NCBI GenBank assembly: GCA_020860605.1
Contig: JAJBTZ010000090.1
Coordinates: forward strand, 248,001 to 312,000
From: Ruminococcus sp.
Lineage (GTDB): Bacteria > Bacillota > Clostridia > Oscillospirales > Ruminococcaceae
Length of the DNA: 64,000 nt
Direction: 5' to 3'
The position numbers and the translations under genes are program-made. The notes under the pieces are model-generated. The model was not told the origin of the DNA. It was given only the letters and a program-made list of their open reading frames with translations, and did no database searches. Shown one piece after another: positions 1-7,379 of this stretch. Position 1 is the first letter of the stretch, and the number at the start of each line of letters is the position of its first letter.

Positions 1-1364
1 CAAACCTCAGTTTCGACTTTTTCAGTCTCTATAGATTCCTTCGGTCCCCACTTCGTGGTTTTGAAGAATGTTATGGACATAACAGTCGAGATGCTCCAGC
101 CTACCGGCCAAGCACACCAGATTCCTGTGATTCCAAGCGAAGTTTTCGAAAGAACGAGCGCAAGGACAACCCTTATAATCAAATCCGTGAAAGTAGCAGC
201 CATGAACTTCTTCATAAGGCCTGCACCTCTAAGAACTCCGTCGGTTACAAGCTTTGCTGCAACTACGAAGTAGAAGGGAGAAATGATTCGTAAGAACGAG
301 ACACCAACGTCAACCGACTCCCCTGTTGGGCTTTCGAGAAAAAGATAGAGGATTCCGCTCGAGAATATCCAGTAGATGAGAACAATCGGCACACAGAGAA
401 CAAATACAATCTTGAGGCCTGCCTTCCAGCCAAGATTGATTCTCGAGTATTTCTTCGCACCGAGGTTCTGGGCTGTGAAGCTTGAGATGCCGTTTCCGAG
501 GGTTGTGAGAGAAGTGACGACCATGTTATTGAGCTTGACAGCTGCTGAATAGCCTGCCATTGCAGCGGTGCCGAAGCTGTTGATGACGCTCTGGATTATG
601 ATATTTCCGACAGAGATGAAGCTCTGCTGCAAGATACTTGGAATAGCAACAACTGCAAACTGCTTGACACAATCCCACGAGAAAATCTGAACCTTGCCTT
701 CGGTTTTGATCTTCGAGAAGCGGATGAAGACTACTGCAACTGCTAAAATGCAGCTGATTCCCTGACAGATAAGGGTTGCAAGTGCAACACCTGCTACTCC
801 CATATCAAAAACCGCCACGAAGAGGATATCGACGCCGATATTCGCAACGGATGAACACATAAGGAAGAAGAACGGTGTTTTTGAATCGCCAAGAGCTGAG
901 AAGATGCCTGTTGCGATATTATAGAAGAACATGAACGGAAGTCCACATATGTAAATGTCGAGATAGAGCTTTGAATCGGCGAAGACGTCTTCAGGGGTGT
1001 TTATAAGTCTCAGAAGTGTTCCGCAGAAAATAAGTCCGAAAATCATGAGGACGGCACAGAGAACAGCGCTGACAATAAGAGCCGAATATACAGCTGTTTT
1101 GAGCTCCTTATACTTCTTGGCACCGAAGAGTTGAGCTGAAATTACTGAGCACCCTATGTTGCAGCCGAAGGCAAATGCTATGAATATGAGAGTGATCTCG
1201 TAGCTGTTTCCTACTGCTGCAAGGGCGTCGTTTCCTATGAATTTTCCGGCAACAAGGCTGTCGGCTATATTGTAGAGCTGCTGAAATATGATGCTTCCAA
1301 ATAGCGGTATGCAGAATTTCAGCAGCACCTTAGTAGGGTCGGATGTGGTTAAATCTCTGTTCAT
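1..1364 (-). CDS. MATE family multidrug/toxin efflux transporter (3' end cut by window edge)
   Basis: Reading leftward from an ATG at 1364-1362 (GCGGAGG Shine-Dalgarno just upstream) the frame stays open for 454 codons to the window edge. The N-terminus (MNRDLTTSDPTKVLLKFCIP, then a segment with FQQLYNIADSLVAGKFIG) and the repeated hydrophobic stretches are typical of MATE cation-coupled exporters, which have twelve membrane helices and about 450 residues. The last visible residues are polar and charged (rich in K, E, T), so only a few C-terminal residues should be missing. It would export cationic drugs or metabolites from the cytoplasm; the substrate cannot be told. It shares a symmetric promoter with the divergent phosphodiesterase gene. 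Confidence 0.9.
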   Translation of the reverse strand, partial: MNRDLTTSDPTKVLLKFCIPLFGSIIFQQLYNIADSLVAGKFIGNDALAAVGNSYEITLIFIAFAFGCNIGCSVISAQLFGAKKYKELKTAVYSALIVSAVLCAVLMIFGLIFCGTLLRLINTPEDVFADSKLYLDIYICGLPFMFFYNIATGIFSALGDSKTPFFFLMCSSVANIGVDILFVAVFDMGVAGVALATLICQGISCILAVAVVFIRFSKIKTEGKVQIFSWDCVKQFAVVAIPSILQQSFISVGNIIIQSVINSFGTAAMAGYSAAVKLNNMVVTSLTTLGNGISSFTAQNLGAKKYSRINLGWKAGLKIVFVLCVPIVLIYWIFSSGILYLFLESPTGESVDVGVSFLRIISPFYFVVAAKLVTDGVLRGAGLMKKFMAATFTDLIIRVVLALVLSKTSLGITGIWCAWPVGWSISTVMSITFFKTTKWGPKESIETEKVETEV

Positions 1365-1401
1365 CTTTTTCCTCCGCACGTTAAAAAAGCGTAAAAAGCT
1401 A

Positions 1402-1451
1402 TTGACTGATTTCCAAGCAAATATTATAATACCATTGTGGATTTCAGTCAA
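1402..1451. promoter_or_regulatory. Symmetric bidirectional sigma-A promoter between MATE and yfcE
   Basis: On the plus strand TTGACT (1402-1407), a 17-bp spacer and TATAAT (1425-1430). On the minus strand TTGACT (1451-1446), a 17-bp spacer and TATAAT (1428-1423). The two -10 boxes share the palindrome TATTATAATA centred at 1426.5, and the outer arms match in 13 of 15 positions. One dyad therefore reads as a good promoter in both directions. Confidence 0.8.
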
Positions 1452-1556
1452 TAAGAAAACCGACTTTTTTCGAGAATTCGTTTTATTAGTACCTTTTTCG
1501 AAAATCGGTTGAAAACTTTTTTAAAAATTGCGATTATTACTATGAGGTGAATTTAT

Positions 1557-2099
1557 ATGAAACTGATGATTGCTTCTGATATACACGGCTCTGCCTACTA
1601 CTGCAAGCTGCTTATGGAAAGATTCGGGCAGGAATCTCCTGAAAAGTTGATTCTATTGGGAGATATTTTATATCATGGTCCAAGAAATGACCTGCCTGAA
1701 GAGTATAATCCAAAAGAAGTGGCAAACATGCTGAATGGGATTTCGGACAGGATATTCTCAATAAGAGGCAACTGCGATTCAGAGGTGGATCAGATGATGC
1801 TTCACTTCCCTATTCTTTCAGACAGTGCGATTGTATATGCCGATGGGCATGAGTTTTATCTCACACACGGGCACAACTATGGTGAAACCAATCCCCCGCC
1901 GATTACGAATGGGACTATCCTCGTGTGTGGACACACTCATGTGCCGAAGTGTCAGGAATATGACGGATATATCTATGTAAATCCTGGTTCAGTATCGATT
2001 CCAAAGGAGGACAGCCCACACAGCTATATCATTATTGAAGACAACGCTATTATCTGGAAAGATATCAATGGAAACGAATACATGAGGCGAGAACTATAG
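1557..2099 (+). CDS. yfcE: YfcE/MJ0936-family metallophosphoesterase
   Basis: This 180-residue protein carries the two-metal calcineurin-like phosphoesterase motifs in order: SDIHG near residue 8 (D-x-H), GDILYHG near 36, GNCDSE near 77, THGH near 105 and GHTHVP near 124. Size and motif set match the small YfcE/MJ0936 phosphodiesterases that cleave phosphodiester model substrates; the physiological substrate is unknown in most bacteria. A Shine-Dalgarno TGAGGTG lies upstream of the ATG. It is a single-gene unit between the symmetric promoter and a bidirectional terminator. Confidence 0.88.
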   Translation: MKLMIASDIHGSAYYCKLLMERFGQESPEKLILLGDILYHGPRNDLPEEYNPKEVANMLNGISDRIFSIRGNCDSEVDQMMLHFPILSDSAIVYADGHEFYLTHGHNYGETNPPPITNGTILVCGHTHVPKCQEYDGYIYVNPGSVSIPKEDSPHSYIIIEDNAIIWKDINGNEYMRREL

Positions 2100-2102
2100 C
2101 AC

Positions 2103-2140
2103 AAAAAAGAGGGCACCTGATATGGATACCCTCTTAATTT
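2103..2140. terminator. Bidirectional intrinsic terminator
   Basis: A 7-bp stem AAGAGGG (2107-2113)/CCCTCTT (2129-2135) is flanked by an A run on the left and a T-rich run on the right. It separates the convergent yfcE gene and acyltransferase operon and can serve both. Confidence 0.75.
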
Positions 2141-3157
2141 TTATTTTCTTTTGCGGAATATTCTCGATATTCTTGTTTTGCGCTTGACAGATCTGCACTC
2201 GCGACGTTCCCTGTGCCTGAGCTTCCTCTCGGCACTCTTCTTTTTATGCTCCTCAACTACCGTCATGGGTGCAAGAGCCGTTGATTTTGCTTCGGAAGCA
2301 TCGTGACCTATCCAGCCTGCAATATCCGAATCCTCGAAATCATAGACAAGCTTTTTTGAGTATGCTTTTTCATATGCTTCGATTTTCTGACGATAGTCGG
2401 TTTCCATCATGATAAAGCTGTTCTCACGGGCTGACTTATTTGGATCTGGATAGATGGGCTTGAGAATATGGATGACGTATTCAGTCTTGTAGAACTCGTC
2501 ATTGTCCATCTCGTCGGTATCACGAATCTCGACAAAGCAGGAGATGATCGGGACGTTGTTCTCGGCTGCATAGTAGTAGGCGCCACGCTTGGGAGGACGG
2601 GGTTTGCGATAGTTGAACCACATCTCCTGTTCGGGGTAGATAAGAATAACAGAGTTCTTCTTGAGTTCAGTCCTTATCTTTTCGGCAAAGAATTCGGAAC
2701 GGCGCTCCTTCTGGCTGGGAAGAGGGATCGTGTCGGCGTTTTTCATGATATAGCCGAATAGACCGCCCATGGCAAGATTGGTCTCCTGACTTACGATTCG
2801 CATATGCTTGTGGCCAGTTCTTCGCATAGCGGTGCGGACAATCGTCGAATCAAGAGGATTGAAGTGATTGCTTGTAACAATCGCTCCCCCGGTGATTCCG
2901 ACAATATTCTTGGCACCTTCGACCCTTGTCCGGCGGTTTACCATTCTTGCAACAGAATCAGTGATGGCTCTGGCACAAAGAGTGTCGACTCGTTTTTTCA
3001 GGGTCTTGCTCTTTGCGATAAATTCATCAACAAGAGCGTTTCTCTCATCACGGGAAAGCTCAGCATCGTCAATCTCAACCTTGCTGTTGAAATCCTGCTC
3101 AGCGACCTTCTCCGCGATATTCTTTATTACCTCGTCCTTGTGGCTTCCTATAATCAT
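2141..3157 (-). CDS. PlsC-like lysophospholipid acyltransferase, second of the operon
   Basis: The 338-residue protein contains the glycerolipid acyltransferase H(x)4D motif (NHFNPLD near residue 98) and a second block IYPEQEMW near 174, where the family normally has an EGTR-like block, followed by PPKRGAYYYA. The family moves acyl chains from acyl-ACP or acyl-CoA to a lipid hydroxyl at the inner membrane face. About 70 N-terminal residues form a charged helical extension, and the C-terminus is very basic (rich in K and R), which may hold it to anionic lipid. Its ATG overlaps the stop of the upstream GT8 gene (ATGA), indicating translational coupling. The acceptor is unknown; a glycosylated lipid is inferred from context. 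Confidence 0.8.
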   Translation of the reverse strand: MIIGSHKDEVIKNIAEKVAEQDFNSKVEIDDAELSRDERNALVDEFIAKSKTLKKRVDTLCARAITDSVARMVNRRTRVEGAKNIVGITGGAIVTSNHFNPLDSTIVRTAMRRTGHKHMRIVSQETNLAMGGLFGYIMKNADTIPLPSQKERRSEFFAEKIRTELKKNSVILIYPEQEMWFNYRKPRPPKRGAYYYAAENNVPIISCFVEIRDTDEMDNDEFYKTEYVIHILKPIYPDPNKSARENSFIMMETDYRQKIEAYEKAYSKKLVYDFEDSDIAGWIGHDASEAKSTALAPMTVVEEHKKKSAERKLRHRERRECRSVKRKTRISRIFRKRK

Positions 3158-4110
3158 ACTCTGACTTTAACTCCGCTTTCGTAAACTTTCTTGAATGTTA
3201 TTTCGTTCTTATCCAAAACAGATGCCTTGGAGATAAGCTTCATGAGTGTATCACTATCGGCTTTTTGCTTGGATTCGTCATAATTTGCCTTGAAGTCAAG
3301 AATATCATTCTTGAACGGCGATTTCTCGGCATACTTCCAGAAATATTCCTCATACGGAATGTTATCATAACACCAGGGCTTCTGGAAGAGATTGAAGTGT
3401 ATCAGCTTAGGATTAGGATTAAGCTTAACCTCCCCACCCTGAGGGGGCATTGTATCCCAGTCGTCAGAAAGATACTTGATGTTTCCGTTGCACATAGCGT
3501 TTATGTAGTCCTGATCAGGCGCTACTGTATCAAAATGATACTCGTTCATGAGATTTAAAAAATGCTCACTGAAGTGTTTATCTCGCATCATTTTCAAATC
3601 CATAAGAAGGATTCCTGAATTTATGTAGTCATCAGAAGCAGTACCAACTGCATTTTCTGTATAGTAAACCAAATCTGGAACGCCCTGAATAGAACGATCA
3701 CAGCAAGCACCGATGATATTGCCTTCAAGATCGGTATTATACAGCTCAGAAATGTCACCAGGGACAATGATGTCGCTATCGATATATATACCCTTGTCAT
3801 ATTGAGGGAACATGTCTGCAATGAAGATTCTGAAATAAATAGTAAGAGTGAAATAATCACATCTCAGCTTGTTTTCTTCTCTTGCAACGATGCCGTGAAG
3901 CTCGTCCTCCATTTTGATAAATTCAATCGAAAACGGAGGCTTAACGCCAGTCCTGATTTTTTCGATAGACTCATCTGTAAGATCCTGATGCAAAACATAG
4001 ATAACGTATTCGTTATCTTCAGATGCATTATCAACCATTGAGCGGATTGCACAGTCGAGGTAAGGAGCATAGCCTTCATCGACTGTAAAGAATATTGGAA
4101 TTGTAGACAT
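3154..4110 (-). CDS. GT8-family glycosyltransferase (LgtC/GspA-like)
   Basis: The 318-residue protein starts IPIFFTVDEGYAPYLDCAI, typical of retaining GT8 enzymes that use UDP-glucose or UDP-galactose. The metal-binding DxD motif is DSD in YIDSDIIVPGD near residue 107. The next conserved blocks, INSGILLMDL and PDQDYINA, are present, as is the C-terminal HFNLFQKPW segment seen in LgtC-like enzymes. A Shine-Dalgarno AAAGGA precedes the ATG. It lies 30 bp after the other GT8 gene and overlaps the following acyltransferase by 4 bp. The acceptor is unknown. Confidence 0.85.
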   Translation of the reverse strand: MSTIPIFFTVDEGYAPYLDCAIRSMVDNASEDNEYVIYVLHQDLTDESIEKIRTGVKPPFSIEFIKMEDELHGIVAREENKLRCDYFTLTIYFRIFIADMFPQYDKGIYIDSDIIVPGDISELYNTDLEGNIIGACCDRSIQGVPDLVYYTENAVGTASDDYINSGILLMDLKMMRDKHFSEHFLNLMNEYHFDTVAPDQDYINAMCNGNIKYLSDDWDTMPPQGGEVKLNPNPKLIHFNLFQKPWCYDNIPYEEYFWKYAEKSPFKNDILDFKANYDESKQKADSDTLMKLISKASVLDKNEITFKKVYESGVKVRV

Positions 4111-4140
4111 ATTTATTTCCTTTCATAGTCTGTCGGTTGT

Positions 4141-4977
4141 TCACTGCCTGTTCTTCGTGATTGAATTATAAAATACGGTGTATTCTGATAGAAGATCATC
4201 GTATTCATGTAGCTTTAAAACCTCGTGAAGCCTATCGATGTCCCATGGCTTCACGGTGACTGTTCTTATGTATGGGAAGAAGCGGAAGCTGGTGGTGAAA
4301 TGTTGCATGACGGTGTCAGATTGAAGCTTTCTTTGCTCGTTGAACTTGCGTGGACAAATCTTTTTTGAGGCTGCAAGCTTATTTATTGCCGACTGGTCGG
4401 GCATGAACATCTCTTTTTCACAGCAACGCTTGCGACAATTCTTAAAAAGCCCTGTTTCCCTTATCTTAGACATATTCATGAGGAGAACGCCAGAATTCAG
4501 GTAATCCCGTTTGAATGGATTCCTGCGAAAGAACCAGCTGCCATAGTAGTCAAGAACTCCTGCAAGCTCATATTCAGAAATATCCTGATTATAGAATTCA
4601 CTTGGATTCCGCCTACAGACAACGTCGTTGTCAAGGTACATTATCTTGTCGGGAATCTCCGGGACATCGTCAGCAAAAAGCCTGAGCATACAAAATGGCG
4701 TGAAACGGGTGCCCATATTGACAACGGGAATCTCTTTTTCGAAGAGCTCAGAGACATCAATCATTGTGATGCTGTTGAGGCCATTGTAGCCCTGCATGTG
4801 CTCTCTGAGAGCAGAGACAACATCTTCCTTGACAGGAGAGATATGCTTTCCCTGAAAGTCTATTTCGGCAGTGAGGACCCACACGTGAAGCTCTTCGTGG
4901 ATATTTTTGAGAAGTGACAAGATGGAGATTATGAGTCCCCTCTCGATATTTTCATCGCCACAATAAAGTACGTTCAT
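4141..4977 (-). CDS. GT8-family glycosyltransferase, divergent shorter member
   Basis: A 278-residue GT8 enzyme with a variant DxD motif, DND in MYLDNDVVCRRNP near residue 116, then LNSGVLLMNMSK and MPDQSAINKLA. It is clearly a distant paralogue of the GT8 encoded just downstream, but its N-terminus (MNVLYCGDENIERGLIISI) and C-terminus (VMQHFTTSF, KPWDIDRLHE) differ, suggesting a different acceptor or a sequential step. Its ATG overlaps the stop of the upstream acyltransferase gene (ATGA), so it is probably translated by coupling. Confidence 0.82.
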   Translation of the reverse strand: MNVLYCGDENIERGLIISILSLLKNIHEELHVWVLTAEIDFQGKHISPVKEDVVSALREHMQGYNGLNSITMIDVSELFEKEIPVVNMGTRFTPFCMLRLFADDVPEIPDKIMYLDNDVVCRRNPSEFYNQDISEYELAGVLDYYGSWFFRRNPFKRDYLNSGVLLMNMSKIRETGLFKNCRKRCCEKEMFMPDQSAINKLAASKKICPRKFNEQRKLQSDTVMQHFTTSFRFFPYIRTVTVKPWDIDRLHEVLKLHEYDDLLSEYTVFYNSITKNRQ

Positions 4978-5753
4978 TCTGAGCCTTTCTTCACATATCT
5001 TATGTATTCATAGGTGCTGTTCTTGCTTCTTTCGACCATCGTTTCGTGAATCTCTTCGCAGAGCTTACGCTGAGCTTCTTTTGATTTAAGAGTTTTATCT
5101 GGATAAAACGGCCCATCAATATAGACTGTCGTCTTCGGCTTCCTGCCGAATCTTCTCTTCTGATATGTAGTGGTCATGCAGAATGCAGGGGCATCGAACA
5201 TGACGGGAAAACGAAATGATGTTATCGGGAATGGTCTTACAAATGTGCAGTTCTGCCAGAGGTGAGCCTCAGGGTAGATAACAACAGCTCGGCCGTCCTC
5301 AAGATGCCTCTTGATTGCATCCAAGAAGAGTTTCATATGCTCCATCGAATCTGGAACCACTATTCCGCCAATTATCGGGATAATCTTTCCGATAACCGGG
5401 AGCTCTAAATTATCGGCACCAGCCACAGAAAAGATTCTTTTTGGAAAGACATACTGAGTCGGCGAAAAGACATCTCCGAGAGTCTGGGTGTGATTGCCAT
5501 ATAAAACGAAGCCAGTGTCCTTACACTTTTTGAAGGCTTTCCTGCCGACAACTTTTGTATGGAGAGCAAGTCTTGAATGAAAGAAGCCGAAAATGAAGGC
5601 CAAAGAGTAAGCTGTCCATGAGAAGAAACGGTATATCTTATTCGTGTGATACCACTTGTAGCTTTCAGGGATTTTAGCCTCCGACTTTCCGCTGTCGACA
5701 AAGTCGTCGGTGTACTCTTCGTAATATCGGATCTCCTTCGGCTCGTAGTCCAA
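4974..5753 (-). CDS. PlsC-like acyltransferase, first gene of the acyltransferase/GT8 operon
   Basis: About 260 residues. A hydrophobic segment at roughly 45-65 precedes the catalytic block GNHTQTLGD (a slightly stretched form of the H(x)4D motif), then PVIGKIIPIIGGIVVPD and VVIYPEAHLWQNC, which occupies the EGTR position. The family esterifies lysophospholipids or related acceptors at the membrane. Two starts are possible: GTG at 5762, with no room for a ribosome site, or TTG at 5753, with GGGAG eight bases upstream; I chose the TTG. It heads a four-gene operon with a good promoter upstream. Confidence 0.78.
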   Translation of the reverse strand: MDYEPKEIRYYEEYTDDFVDSGKSEAKIPESYKWYHTNKIYRFFSWTAYSLAFIFGFFHSRLALHTKVVGRKAFKKCKDTGFVLYGNHTQTLGDVFSPTQYVFPKRIFSVAGADNLELPVIGKIIPIIGGIVVPDSMEHMKLFLDAIKRHLEDGRAVVIYPEAHLWQNCTFVRPFPITSFRFPVMFDAPAFCMTTTYQKRRFGRKPKTTVYIDGPFYPDKTLKSKEAQRKLCEEIHETMVERSKNSTYEYIRYVKKGSE

Positions 5754-5785
5754 GCTTCTCACTCCCTGCTAAAATATCTTCTTGT

Positions 5786-5814
5786 ATTATAGCATATTTT
5801 TCACAGTTCGTCTA
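5786..5814 (-). promoter_or_regulatory. Promoter of the acyltransferase/GT8 operon
   Basis: On the minus strand TAGACG (5814-5809), a 17-bp spacer and TATAAT (5791-5786), with TGC before the -10 giving an extended -10. It lies 33 bp upstream of the first gene. Confidence 0.6.
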
Positions 5815-5891
5815 CAGCTAATTTTACCAAAATGTCCGAAATAAATCAAGCCATAGTTTCTGAAAGCTGATTCTACTTTCTGAATGTTAAG

Positions 5892-5920
5892 AGTAGAGTT
5901 GCGAATAGAACGACTCTACT
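5892..5920. repeat. Small inverted repeat
   Basis: Arms AGTAGAGT (5892-5899) and ACTCTACT (5913-5920) with a 13-base loop. No T run follows on either strand, so it is not a clear terminator. It lies between the operon promoter and the esterase remnant. Confidence 0.5.
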
Positions 5921-5925
5921 GCCAA

Positions 5926-5955
5926 TAAAAACAGGCGAGAAACTCATTCTCGCCC
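5926..5955 (-). terminator. Intrinsic terminator overlapping the esterase remnant's stop codon
   Basis: The perfect 8-bp stem GGCGAGAA/TTCTCGCC with a 5-base loop is followed on the minus strand by TGTTTTTATT. The stem includes the last codons and the TGA of the esterase remnant. Confidence 0.7.
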
Positions 5956-6389
5956 AAATATTGACCTTATGAAATTGTAAATATGAGGCCTTATGACGTT
6001 TTCGCCATGGGTTCCGCCATCAACCAGATTCCAATCATGCGTAACACCGTTTTCGGTCAGGATCTTATGGTAGTCCATCGGCCACAGATTGACGACATCG
6101 TCGTCTGAACCGGCGCTGATCAGACATATATTGCGTTGCCTATAATTTTGCGAATCTTGTAATTCGGGTTACCGGCATCAAGAAGCGAATCCTCGTTACC
6201 CCAGTAGCCATGAAAAATGTAAAGAACGGGATACTCTTTATCGCAAGAATATCCGGCAGGAAGAAGGACATTGAAGTTCTTGTTACGATTGCAGACTTCG
6301 GAGTAGATAGTTTTCTTCTCAAAAGTGCCGTACTCGACACCAGGGATAATATCAGTAGAGCCACTTGGCTCACGTTCTACTAACGTCAT
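5944..6389 (-). pseudogene. Esterase (alpha/beta hydrolase) with internal deletion
   Basis: The first 89 codons (GGAGGTT Shine-Dalgarno, ATG at 6389) encode an esterase N-terminus with FNVLLPAGYS and PVLYIFHGYWGNEDSLLDAG, as in feruloyl/acetyl-xylan esterase-like enzymes. The frame ends in TGA at 6120. Immediately after, in a different frame, comes the C-terminus of such an enzyme: LISAGSDDDVVNLWP (position of the acid residue), then LVDGGTHGENVIRPH (catalytic His) and a natural stop at 5946-5944. The middle third, including the catalytic serine GxSxG, is missing, and the join is out of frame. This fits a deletion of several hundred bases in a once working gene; an assembly error is the alternative. 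Confidence 0.75.
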
Positions 6390-6403
6390 GTTATAACCTC
6401 CAA

Positions 6404-6440
6404 ATAAAAGAATACCGCAGATGCCGAAACATCTGCGGTA
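6404..6440 (-). terminator. Terminator of the tRNA-Gln pair
   Basis: The 11-bp stem TACCGCAGATG (6413-6423)/CATCTGCGGTA (6430-6440) has a 6-base loop and is followed on the minus strand by ATTCTTTTATTT. It ends the tRNA transcript just before the Shine-Dalgarno of the esterase remnant. Confidence 0.7.
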
Positions 6441-6443
6441 GAT

Positions 6444-6519
6444 TGGCTGCGGCTCTAGGATTCGAACCTAGGGAATGCTGGAGTCAGAGTCCAGTGCCTT
6501 ACCACTTGGCGAAGCCGCA
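6444..6519 (-). tRNA. tRNA-Gln (anticodon CUG)
   Basis: The 76-base cloverleaf has acceptor arms TGCGGCT/AGCCGCA, anticodon stem CTGGA/TCCAG with loop CTCTGAC (anticodon CTG), T-stem CTAGG/CCTAG, discriminator G as expected for tRNA-Gln, and an encoded CCA. It follows the other tRNA-Gln on the same transcript. Confidence 0.95.
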
Positions 6520-6540
6520 AAAGGAAACTATGAGAGACTT

Positions 6541-6616
6541 TGGCTGGGATAGGTGGATTCGAACCACCGGAATGACGGAGTCAAAGTCCGCTGCCTTACC
6601 TCTTGGCTATATCCCA
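6541..6616 (-). tRNA. tRNA-Gln (anticodon UUG)
   Basis: 76 bases with acceptor arms TGGGATA/TATCCCA, anticodon loop CTTTGAC (anticodon TTG), discriminator G and encoded CCA. It is the first of the two tandem tRNA-Gln genes, which together read both glutamine codons. Confidence 0.95.
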
Positions 6617-6649
6617 CCGATTATTGACAGCGTTCTGCACAGCTTTTAT

Positions 6650-6678
6650 ATTATAGCAGGGTTGTGAAAAAAATGCAA
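6650..6678 (-). promoter_or_regulatory. Promoter of the tRNA-Gln pair
   Basis: On the minus strand TTGCAT (6678-6673), a 17-bp spacer and TATAAT (6655-6650), with TGC before the -10. Predicted start near 6643, about 27 bases before the first tRNA. Confidence 0.75.
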
Positions 6679-6729
6679 GCCCTTTTTGCAAATTTTTTTG
6701 AGATTTTTCTTTGAAGATTTTATCCTGCC

Positions 6730-6760
6730 CGGAAGGCTCCGACAATATCAGAGCCTTCCG
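6730..6760. repeat. Inverted repeat downstream of the phosphoribosyltransferase gene
   Basis: A perfect 10-bp stem CGGAAGGCTC/GAGCCTTCCG with an 11-base loop lies just after the stop at 6771. On the minus strand it is followed by GGGCAGGATAAAATC rather than a T run. It may be a weak terminator or an RNA 3' end stabiliser. Confidence 0.55.
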
Positions 6761-6770
6761 AGGCAAAAAA

Positions 6771-7325
6771 TCACTTAGGAAACAGAGGAAGCTTCTCGAG
6801 GAAGAAAATATCCTTTCTCTCAGCAGCGTCGCCTTCTGCCAGAACTGCACACTGTCCGACAATATTTCCTCCGGCATACTCAACGAGCTTGTGGACAGCC
6901 TCGAGAGATTCGCCGGTGGAGATAACGTCATCGACGATGAGGACTCTCTTGCCCCTCATGTAGTCAGCCTCGTTCTGGTCGAGCCAGAGCTTCTGAGAGG
7001 ATGCGGTGGTGATGGACTTTACATCGACGGAGACAGGGTTTCTCATATAAAGCTTAGCCATCTTTCTTGCGACGATGTAGGTTACGCTGTCGCCAATCTC
7101 ACGAGCCATTTCATAGGCAAGCGGAATTCCCTTCGACTCTGCGGTGATGATTACATCACACTCCGGGATCTTCTTGACTAACTCCTTGGCGCAGGCAACT
7201 GTCAGCTCAACATCTGAGAACATAATGAATGCCGCGATGTCAAGGTGCTCGTTAACTTCGCAAAGAGGAAGCTCTCTTGTGAGTCCGGCAACGTTAAGCG
7301 TATAAGACTTGCTGTTGGTTTCCAT
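6771..7325 (-). CDS. Purine phosphoribosyltransferase (Apt/Xpt-like)
   Basis: A 184-residue type I phosphoribosyltransferase. The PRPP-binding loop is RVLIVDDVISTGESLEAV near residue 125, preceded by the substrate segment DVIITAESKGIPLAYEMA and YIVARKMAKLYM. Such enzymes convert a free purine base plus PRPP to the nucleotide. It resembles adenine phosphoribosyltransferases (COG0503) in size and loop, but the exact base is not certain from sequence. The start was moved to the ATG at 7325, because AAAGGAAA lies upstream of it and not of the earlier in-frame start. It is transcribed with the HIT gene upstream. Confidence 0.78.
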   Translation of the reverse strand: METNSKSYTLNVAGLTRELPLCEVNEHLDIAAFIMFSDVELTVACAKELVKKIPECDVIITAESKGIPLAYEMAREIGDSVTYIVARKMAKLYMRNPVSVDVKSITTASSQKLWLDQNEADYMRGKRVLIVDDVISTGESLEAVHKLVEYAGGNIVGQCAVLAEGDAAERKDIFFLEKLPLFPK

Positions 7326-7379
7326 GATACATTTTCCTTTCTCGAAAAAATTTCTCAATACAAGGTCTTTGGGGCTACC

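Noticed and set aside
1288..1512. 74-codon plus-strand frame across the MATE start and the promoter
   Set aside because: It starts inside the MATE gene, runs through both promoter elements and has no ribosome site.
2468..3184. Several plus-strand frames of about 100-126 codons opposite the acyltransferase gene
   Set aside because: They are mirror frames of a convincing PlsC-type protein and lack ribosome sites and family features.
5944..6389. Programmed frameshift joining the two esterase parts
   Set aside because: The catalytic serine region is absent altogether, so a frameshift would not restore an enzyme; deletion fits better.
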